Assembly (NCBI GenBank): GCA_903881065.1 | Contig: CAIRRW010000128.1 | Coordinates: forward strand, 1 to 12,996 | DNA: 12,996 nucleotides | Source of the DNA: an uncultured Bacteroidota bacterium | GTDB taxonomy: Bacteria; Bacteroidota; Bacteroidia; 2-12-FULL-35-15 | Direction of reading: 5' to 3' | Shown: positions 8,636 through 12,996 of the stretch, in pieces | Position numbering within the stretch: position 1 is the stretch's first letter | How the letters are laid out: each line of letters opens with the position of its first letter | Translations under genes and position numbers: made by a program | The notes under the pieces: model-generated | Databases searched by the model: none | Told to the model about the DNA's origin: nothing | Seen by the model: only the letters and a program-made list of their open reading frames with translations

Positions 8636-8872
8636 TTAGGTCTTCTTTGGAGGCATGGGTCCTCGTTTATAAATTACCAGACCGTCCAGAAAATTGCGTA
8701 ATAGCTGATCGCCGCATTCTTTGTAATTACGACTATCGGGCTTCTGATAAAGCGCATTTATTTCAGAAATGGAAATTTCAAAATCAGAGAGTTTCAAAAT
8801 CTTTTGTACATCTTCATCTTTAAGTTGAAGTGCTACGCGTAGTTTTTTTAATATATCGTTGTTCGTTAACAT
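8636..8872 (-). CDS. single-domain DUF1456 (YehS-like) protein
   Basis: This 78-residue protein matches the DUF1456 family in its hallmarks: an opening NNDILKKLRVAL, a middle I...EI.AL, then (Y/F)KECGDQLLRNFLDGL. Family members such as E. coli YehS usually carry two copies of the domain in about 150 residues. Here only one is present, and it looks more like the second YehS copy (KKLR, ECGDQ) than the first. The frame closes cleanly after a basic PMPPKKT tail, so it is a short protein rather than an obvious truncation. The family's biochemical role is not established as far as I know. It is the first gene of a probable operon with the Pif1-like helicase 17 bases downstream, so a nucleic-acid role is a guess from context. 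A weak minus-strand box TACATTTA (8897-8890), one base off consensus, lies upstream. It is divergent from the exported protein starting near 8969. Confidence 0.87.
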   Translation of the reverse strand: MLTNNDILKKLRVALQLKDEDVQKILKLSDFEISISEINALYQKPDSRNYKECGDQLLRNFLDGLVIYKRGPMPPKKT

Positions 8873-8947
8873 TTTTTGTAGATTGTTTGTAAATGTAATT
8901 ATAAAATTGGAATGGTTTGTGCATTTGTGGTATTAGAAAATAAAATA

Positions 8948-8963
8948 TGTTACATTTGTAACA
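8948..8963 (+). promoter_or_regulatory. -7 promoter box inside a perfect inverted repeat
   Basis: TACATTTG (8951-8958) fits TAnnTTTG. It is embedded in TGTTAC-ATTT-GTAACA (8948-8963), a perfect 6-bp inverted repeat with a 4-bp spacer, shaped like a repressor site over the promoter. A TTTG at 8924-8927 could be a -33 element, 23 bases upstream. The box also decides the gene start: it lies downstream of the first in-frame ATG (8912), so translation should begin at 8969 or 8975. Confidence 0.5.
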
Positions 8964-8968
8964 AAATA

Positions 8969-10378
8969 ATGAATATGAAAAAGCTAATCTTATCAATAGT
9001 AATAATCGGGAGCAGTTTAATTGCAACTCCGGTTTTCTCACAAGGACAAATTAAAGATTCTCTTGGTTTACCGGGCGACAATTTCAATCTTTATGCTGTG
9101 TTGGATATGTTCCAGCAATGTAAAACATTGGAAGAATTTGAAGGTAAAATAAACGGATCCGATTCAAAAATTAATAACCTTGATTTGAACGGAGATAACA
9201 AAATCGATTACATAAAAGTAATAGATAACGGACAAGGCACCATGCATGCCATTGTTTTAAAAGACGAAATTAATGCACATGAAATGCAGGATGTTGCGGT
9301 GATAGAAGTGGATAAAGTAGAAGGCAAGATAAAAATTCAGGTAGTAGGTGATGAACAGTTGTACGGAAAAAATTACATTGTTGAGCCAAAAGATCAAAGT
9401 CCTGCAGCCACCTCCACCCCAAACCCAGGTTATAGTGGCCAATCTTCAGGTGGAACAACAGTTATTAATAATACGACTAATAATTATTACAACAATGATG
9501 ATTATTATAGAGACAATAATATTTCTGATCCATATTATGGTGGTCGCCCTGTAGCTTATGTACCGGTTGATAATTGGTATATGTGGGAATATCTGTATGC
9601 TCCAACTTATTCATTTTATGTTTCTCCATTTGGCTGGGGATTTTACCCAACTTATTGGAACCCTTGGCAACCGATGTATTATCACGAATATTATGGATAT
9701 CACTACCAACAATATGGTTATTATCACCGTACCGAAGTATATGTAGCACCTGCTGCCAATGCTTATTACGGACAACGCAGAACTTCATCTACTTATGTTA
9801 GCCACAGAACACAACAAGGGGCATATGCTTCTACCTATGGCAGACGCGATTTACTTAACCGTTCTGTTAATCAACGACGTACAGTAAATGAAAACAGAGC
9901 AAACGAAAACAGATCGAGAAGAGTAAATGAAAATGGAAATCAAAACAGAGAGCAAAATAGAAACAATGGTTCAAGAGAGAATGAAAATAGACCGAGAAAC
10001 GAGAATAATGTGAATCAGAACAGACCGAGAAACGAAAATAATGTTCAACATGAAAATCAACCAAGGAATGAAAACAATGTTCACGAAGACAGACCGAGAA
10101 ATGAGAATAATGTGCAACATGAGAATCAACCAAGGAATGAAAACAATGTGAATCAGAATAGACCAAGGAATGAGAATAATGTTCAGCATGAGAATCAACC
10201 AAGAAATGACGTAAGAGAGACTCCAAGAAATGAAAACAGAGTAAATAAACCTGAAGGAAATAATAACAATAGAAACAATACTGCTCCAAAACCAGCTAAC
10301 AGACCGGAATCAAAACCTGCTCCGAAACCTGCTCCACGACCTGCAAGTAAGGAAGAGCCAAGGTCAGAAAGAAAATAA
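8969..10378 (+). CDS. exported protein with conserved N-terminal domain, Tyr/Trp-rich middle and Asn/Arg-rich repeat tail
   Basis: This is a 469-residue exported protein of unknown function. Numbering from 8969, residues 3-25 form a signal peptide (MKKLILSIV, ending near VFSQ). Residues about 34-140 look like a domain I associate with uncharacterised Bacteroidota exported proteins: LPGDNFNLYAVLDMF, then LDLNGDNKIDYIKV, then VIEVDK, then VVGDEQLYG..YIVEP. The DLNGDNKID loop at 72-80 has the acidic spacing of a Ca-binding EF-hand or dockerin loop. Residues about 165-290 are very rich in Tyr, Trp and Asn. From about 300 the protein is basic and low in complexity (NENR, then PRNENNV repeats), ending in a Pro/Lys/Ala tail. 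There is no T9SS sorting motif, so it may be periplasmic or loosely associated with the envelope. The frame is open back to an ATG at 8912. That start would give no signal peptide at the N-terminus and precedes the promoter box, so 8969 (or 8975) is preferred. A cell-envelope structural role is only inference. Confidence 0.83.
   Translation: MNMKKLILSIVIIGSSLIATPVFSQGQIKDSLGLPGDNFNLYAVLDMFQQCKTLEEFEGKINGSDSKINNLDLNGDNKIDYIKVIDNGQGTMHAIVLKDEINAHEMQDVAVIEVDKVEGKIKIQVVGDEQLYGKNYIVEPKDQSPAATSTPNPGYSGQSSGGTTVINNTTNNYYNNDDYYRDNNISDPYYGGRPVAYVPVDNWYMWEYLYAPTYSFYVSPFGWGFYPTYWNPWQPMYYHEYYGYHYQQYGYYHRTEVYVAPAANAYYGQRRTSSTYVSHRTQQGAYASTYGRRDLLNRSVNQRRTVNENRANENRSRRVNENGNQNREQNRNNGSRENENRPRNENNVNQNRPRNENNVQHENQPRNENNVHEDRPRNENNVQHENQPRNENNVNQNRPRNENNVQHENQPRNDVRETPRNENRVNKPEGNNNNRNNTAPKPANRPESKPAPKPAPRPASKEEPRSERK
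9992..10198 (+). repeat. three 69-bp coding supra-repeats (PRNENNV)
   Basis: Six PRNENNV units begin at 9992, 10025, 10061, 10094, 10130 and 10163. They alternate strictly between an 11-residue form (PRNENNVNQNR or PRNENNVHEDR) and a 12-residue form (PRNENNVQHENQ). The true unit is therefore 23 residues or 69 bp, present three times. A degenerate seventh start (PRND) follows at 10199. Third positions differ between copies, so the array is not brand new. Confidence 0.9.
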
Positions 10379-10410
10379 GCAGAGAGAACGTTTCTTAATA
10401 GGTAAATATT

Positions 10411-10462
10411 ATTCAACGAAATTAGTTGCTTAATTGATTTTAAACAATTAGTTTCGTTGAAT
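10411..10462 (+). terminator. long stem-loop after the exported protein gene
   Basis: ATTCAACGAAATTAGTTG (10411-10428) pairs with CAATTAGTTTCGTTGAAT (10445-10462): 18 pairs including two G-U, around a 16-base loop. It begins 32 bases after the stop at 10378. The T-rich stretch after it (ACTTTTGTTTT) is interrupted, so termination strength is uncertain. Its 3' arm almost touches the next promoter box. Confidence 0.55.
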
Positions 10463-10464
10463 AT

Positions 10465-10472
10465 TACTTTTG
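10465..10472 (+). promoter_or_regulatory. Bacteroidota-type -7 promoter box for the copper/haem protein
   Basis: TACTTTTG fits TAnnTTTG and lies 47 bases before the ATG at 10520. The upstream hairpin occupies the place where a -33 element would be, and no TTTG is seen there. The call rests on box and position only. Confidence 0.45.
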
Positions 10473-10519
10473 TTTTATATTAATTTAGTTAGTCTTAAAC
10501 CCCTTTTAGAGATTCAATA

Positions 10520-12055
10520 ATGAAGAAAATTTACCTTATTCTTGTCCCAATCATTGGACTTCTTTCCTTTTTCAATATTAATGCGCAAACTACCTACAGC
10601 AATGTAGCTCCCATTTTTTATAGTAGGTGCGTAACCTGTCATCACGAAAACCAACACGCGCCATCGATGATTAATTACAGCCAGACGTTTGCCTTGTCGA
10701 GTCAGATATTGAGTGATTTAACAATAAGCAAGATGCCGCCTTGGCCTCCAGATACCCTATATACTCGGTTTAATCACGAACATATTATTTCAACTTCTGA
10801 AAAGAATGCAATTATCAATTGGATAAATCAAGGTGCAGTGGCTGGTGATACTACTCTTGCTCCTGCTCCGCCAACATTTTCGCAATATCAATTAAACGGA
10901 ACTCCCGACCTCATTTTAAAAATACCTACCAACTTCACAAGTAATGCTTCTTCAAATGATGCGTACGATTGTTTTTCCATCCCTACCGGATTAACTCAAA
11001 ACAGAATATTGCGTGCATTTGAAGTAGTACCTGGCAATGCCCCAATTGTGCATCATGTGGTAGTAGATGTAGATACTTTGGGCACCGGAGTGAGTGATTT
11101 ATCAGGTACCTGCTATACCAATTCAGGAAGTTTCACATTGGGATTTTATGTGCCCGGTGCGCCGCCAACAGTTTATCCGGGACAAACGCCACTAAAGGCA
11201 GGTGTTGTAATAAAGGCTGGTTCCAACTTCCGACTACAGATACATTACCCTACAGGTTCTGTTGGCCAGCACGACAGCACACAGATACGACTGTATTTTT
11301 ATCCTGTAGGCACCACCGGCGTTCGGCCGATATATACTGTGGTGCCGCTGCAAAACTGGTCGTTGAATATACCTGCCAATACCACTCGAACTTTTACTGC
11401 TAACTATGTATTGCCAGCTACGATTTCGCTTTTCGGAGTAGGCCCTCACTCACATAAAGTATGTACAAAGATTACCAACTATGCGTTTCTTGGTGTTGAT
11501 ACTATTCCTCTTATCCGAATAAGTAAGTGGGATTTTAACTGGCAGGGATTTTATTCGTTCCCGAAACTGGTGAAAATTCCTACCAGTTATAAAATATTGG
11601 CTACTCACTTTTACGACAATACTACTGCCAACTTAAATAATCCGTTTAGTCCGCCTCAAAACATTATTGCCGGAACCAGTACTACCAACGAGATGCTGTT
11701 TGATGGTGTTCAATATTTGATTTATCAGGCGGGGGACGAAAACATTGATGTGGCATCCTTATTAAATAACGACCCGCTACTCACTGTTGGCACCGGCGAA
11801 CTTGCAGCAGCAGATATTCAAAATTATATATATCCTAATCCGGCAACTGATTTGCTGAATATATATGTGTCGAAGAAATCGGATTATACTATTCGTATGT
11901 ATAATATTACCGGACAGATTATTTATAAAACACAAACTACCGACAACCTTACAACTATTGATACCAGAGGAATTGCCGAAGGGTTATATATTATTCAACT
12001 GGCAAATACCAAATCGAACGTTGAAATAACCAAGAAAATAATCTTATCGCATTAA
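10520..12055 (+). CDS. T9SS-secreted cytochrome c / PHM-like dicopper monooxygenase
   Basis: This 511-residue secreted protein probably does copper-dependent oxidation chemistry at or outside the outer membrane; the substrate is unknown. Residues 1-22 are a signal peptide (cleavage likely after NINA). Residues about 25-105 form a small cytochrome c domain: CVTCH (Cys37, Cys40, His41) binds haem c, and Met72 in KMPPW is the likely sixth ligand. Residues about 125-425 match the fold of ascorbate-dependent copper type II monooxygenases (peptidylglycine hydroxylating monooxygenase, PHM). All six copper ligands appear in order: His178-His179 and His242 (QIHY) for the first copper, and His310, His312 (HSH) and Met392 (EMLFDG) for the second. 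Spacing is close to rat PHM (107/108, 172, 242/244, 314). A T9SS sorting domain covers about 434-511 (IYPNP at 437-441, EGLYIIQL). The haem domain probably passes electrons to the coppers, which is inference. The gene has its own promoter box and a strong terminator, so it is probably monocistronic. Confidence 0.9.
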   Translation: MKKIYLILVPIIGLLSFFNINAQTTYSNVAPIFYSRCVTCHHENQHAPSMINYSQTFALSSQILSDLTISKMPPWPPDTLYTRFNHEHIISTSEKNAIINWINQGAVAGDTTLAPAPPTFSQYQLNGTPDLILKIPTNFTSNASSNDAYDCFSIPTGLTQNRILRAFEVVPGNAPIVHHVVVDVDTLGTGVSDLSGTCYTNSGSFTLGFYVPGAPPTVYPGQTPLKAGVVIKAGSNFRLQIHYPTGSVGQHDSTQIRLYFYPVGTTGVRPIYTVVPLQNWSLNIPANTTRTFTANYVLPATISLFGVGPHSHKVCTKITNYAFLGVDTIPLIRISKWDFNWQGFYSFPKLVKIPTSYKILATHFYDNTTANLNNPFSPPQNIIAGTSTTNEMLFDGVQYLIYQAGDENIDVASLLNNDPLLTVGTGELAAADIQNYIYPNPATDLLNIYVSKKSDYTIRMYNITGQIIYKTQTTDNLTTIDTRGIAEGLYIIQLANTKSNVEITKKIILSH

Positions 12056-12090
12056 GATAGGTTGCCTATAATATTATAGCACTTTTAATT

Positions 12091-12123
12091 AAAAAACTCT
12101 TTACGGATTGTAAAGAGTTTTTT
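12091..12123 (+). terminator. strong intrinsic terminator of the copper/haem protein gene
   Basis: AAAAAACTCTTTAC (12091-12104) pairs perfectly over 14 bases with GTAAAGAGTTTTTT (12110-12123) around a 5-base loop, and the 3' arm ends in a T-run. It begins 35 bases after the stop at 12055. Its A-run and T-run ends would let it work in both directions. A 14-bp perfect palindrome CTATAATATTATAG lies just before it (12066-12079). Confidence 0.9.
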
Positions 12124-12127
12124 AGTC

Positions 12128-12420
12128 GGAAACAGCAAAAAGGGGCATTTTCATTTTTTATTGTTTCAAAAGCATTTTTTATTTAATGTTTTTCATTTTC
12201 GGAACAATATAAAAGAGAAAACAAACAATAAAAAATGCTTTTTATAAAATGTTTTTGTCTTCAGGAACAATAAAAAAAGAAAAATAAACAATAAAAAATG
12301 CTTTATAAGAAATGTTTTGTACTCTTTATTTAATAAATAGGACGCTACAAACAATGTTTTCCACTTTTTATTTAATGAAAAGTACTCTAGAAACAATAAA
12401 AAAAGGGAATGGAACAATAG
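12128..12420. repeat. AT-rich array of 63-bp direct repeats and 15-bp inverted repeats, non-coding
   Basis: A direct repeat of period 63 bp is visible: GGAACAATA at 12201 and 12264, AAACAATAAAAAATGC at 12223 and 12286, each followed by TTT, AAATG and TTTTGT. A decayed third copy follows, with AAACAATG at 12349, AAACAATA at 12391 and GGAACAATA at 12411. On the left, CATTTTTTATTGTTT (12152-12166) is the exact reverse complement of 12223-12237 and 12286-12300. A related CATTTTTTATTTAATG lies at 12173. The left border (GAAACAGCAAAAAGGGG near 12129) resembles the right border (GAAACAATAAAAAAAGGG near 12390). The only open frame, 74 residues on the minus strand, is Phe/Leu/Lys low-complexity and simply mirrors the 63-bp period. 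I see no transposase, and no homology is known to me. Confidence 0.7.
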
Positions 12421-12626
12421 TTCGCTGGTGCGGAAAAAGGAAAACTAAATTATATTAAAGCACTGATATTTAATATAAAACAAATTAACTAAAAATGAAA
12501 AAACAGAGAAAAGAGAAATAATTCCGAATAAAAGTTATAAAACGGCTACCTTTCGACAAACTCAAAATGACAAAAATCATCCAGATAAATCAACCATAAA
12601 CATTATTTATTCAACAGTAATCCATA
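12421..12626. other. AT-rich intergenic stretch without a gene
   Basis: Nothing coding is supported here; the longest ATG frame I noticed is an 8-codon Lys-rich one near 12494. One piece, CCTTTCGACAAACTCAAAATGACA at 12549-12572, resembles a decayed copy of the dispersed CTTCGACAAGCTCA..ATGACA motif that I recall from many bacterial intergenic regions. No tRNA-like or riboswitch-like fold was recognised. Confidence 0.5.
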
Positions 12627-12656
12627 AAAAAGTCCCGAATTTTTTCGGGACTTTTT
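12627..12656 (-). terminator. strong bidirectional-looking terminator after the acyl-CoA synthetase gene
   Basis: AAAAAGTCCCGAA (12627-12639) pairs perfectly over 13 bases with TTCGGGACTTTTT (12644-12656) around a TTTT loop. On the minus strand it lies 41 bases past the stop codon of the gene ending at 12698 and finishes in a T-run. The A-run and T-run ends would let it stop transcription from either side, which suits the convergent layout. Confidence 0.88.
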
Positions 12657-12667
12657 ATTACACTTAC

Positions 12668-12699
12668 TAGTAAACCAGTAAACTAATAAACCAATGACT
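12668..12699. repeat. 8-bp microrepeat at the 3' end of the acyl-CoA synthetase gene
   Basis: TAGTAAAC, CAGTAAAC, TAATAAAC and CAATGACT follow each other with a strict 8-bp period. The last copy runs into the TAG stop codon of the minus-strand gene. It is short and imperfect and may be a replication-slippage product. Confidence 0.5.
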
Positions 12700-12996
12700 A
12701 AATCTTAATCCTTGCATCCACCACAAAAGCTTTATCTTCAAAAGCCATTATCGGATTCAAATCCATTTCTTCAATCATTGGTAAGTCACAAACCAATTGC
12801 GATAAGCGTTGAATTATTTCTATTACACTTGCTTTACTAATTGCTTTTTCACCACGAACTCCATCAAGTAATTTCGCTGCTTTTATCTTTGTCAGCATTT
12901 CATGTGCTTCTACTTCTGTAACAGGTGCTATTTTAAATACTACATCTTTTAATACTTCCACATAGATGCCGCCAATACCGAACATTATCAAATGTC
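12698..12996 (-). CDS. ADP-forming acyl-CoA synthetase, C-terminal ATP-grasp part (partial)
   Basis: Only the last roughly 99 codons are in the window; the frame is open through the right edge. The visible protein resembles the end of the ATP-grasp domain of NDP/ADP-forming acyl-CoA (acetyl-CoA) synthetases. It shows LIMFGIGGIYVEVLKDV, then the APV...EA.EML..IKA linker, then LLDGVRGEK, RLSQLV.D.P.I.E.DLNP, and the closing VVDARIKI. In this family the domain transfers phosphate between a phospho-histidine and ADP, making ATP from acyl-CoA or the reverse. The Asp-Leu-Asn-Pro near the end is the usual metal/nucleotide-site segment. A TTG at 12991 is not a credible start because the family motif continues upstream (His-Leu-Ile-Met-Phe-Gly). 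It ends exactly where family members end, so there is no fused C-terminal acetyltransferase. A strong terminator follows at 12656-12627. The N-terminal CoA-binding domains, if fused, lie outside. Confidence 0.88.
   Translation of the reverse strand, partial: HLIMFGIGGIYVEVLKDVVFKIAPVTEVEAHEMLTKIKAAKLLDGVRGEKAISKASVIEIIQRLSQLVCDLPMIEEMDLNPIMAFEDKAFVVDARIKI

Noticed and set aside
8820..9041. 73-codon minus-strand open frame across the divergent promoter region
   Set aside because: It overlaps the DUF1456 gene and the signal-peptide region of the exported protein and has no family features.
9867..10289. 140-codon minus-strand open frame, rich in His, Ser and Phe
   Set aside because: It is the antisense shadow of the PRNENNV repeat tail; its internal repetition is that of the sense gene.
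10520..12055. Interpretation of the protein as a nitrite reductase or multicopper oxidase
   Set aside because: The ligand order (HH, H, HxH, M) and spacing fit the PHM-type dicopper fold, and the type 1 copper and HxH pair pattern of cupredoxins is absent.
12193..12417. 74-codon minus-strand open frame rich in Phe, Leu and Lys
   Set aside because: Its sequence repeats every 21 residues because the DNA repeats every 63 bp. Composition follows the AT content, there is no promoter box, and it lies wholly in the repeat array.

Overview
The window looks like chromosomal DNA of a low-GC member of the Bacteroidota. The evidence is: promoter-like TAnnTTTG boxes instead of the usual -35/-10 pair, A-rich start regions without clear Shine-Dalgarno sequences, and two secreted proteins ending in a type IX secretion system (T9SS) C-terminal sorting domain (the 'YPNP' motif). 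I cannot name a genus.

Layout, left to right. (1) A six-helix membrane protein that I do not recognise (191-844, +). (2) A 1774-residue secreted modular protein (956-6280, +), probably an adhesin: choice-of-anchor-J-like domain, putative Ig domain, eleven tandem 72-residue repeats, four 51-residue 'CDST' repeats, two more beta modules and a T9SS tail. (3) On the minus strand and convergent with it, a likely two-gene operon: a single-domain DUF1456 (YehS-like) protein (8872-8636), then a Pif1/RecD-like superfamily 1B helicase with a C-terminal helix-turn-helix (8618-6306). (4) Divergent from that operon, an exported protein (about 8969-10378, +) with a conserved N-terminal domain, a Tyr/Trp-rich middle and an Asn/Arg-rich repetitive tail. 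(5) A 511-residue exported protein (10520-12055, +) that joins a cytochrome c domain to a PHM-like (peptidylglycine hydroxylating monooxygenase-like) dicopper fold and a T9SS tail. (6) About 640 bases without a gene (12056-12697), holding two strong terminators and a compact AT-rich array of direct and inverted repeats. (7) The C-terminal end of an ADP-forming acyl-CoA synthetase (ATP-grasp subdomain, minus strand), cut by the window edge.

The genes do not form one pathway. Cell-surface and export functions dominate: two T9SS cargos, one other exported protein and one membrane protein. The helicase pair and the acyl-CoA synthetase are ordinary cytoplasmic functions.

I found no RNA genes, CRISPR array, insertion sequence or integrase, and I cannot claim a new multi-gene system. 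The observations most worth following are: the dicopper/haem secreted protein, whose six copper ligands are all present in the right order; the nested A-B-C amplification inside the large repeat protein; the single-domain DUF1456 gene next to the helicase; and the unexplained AT-rich repeat array at 12128-12420.
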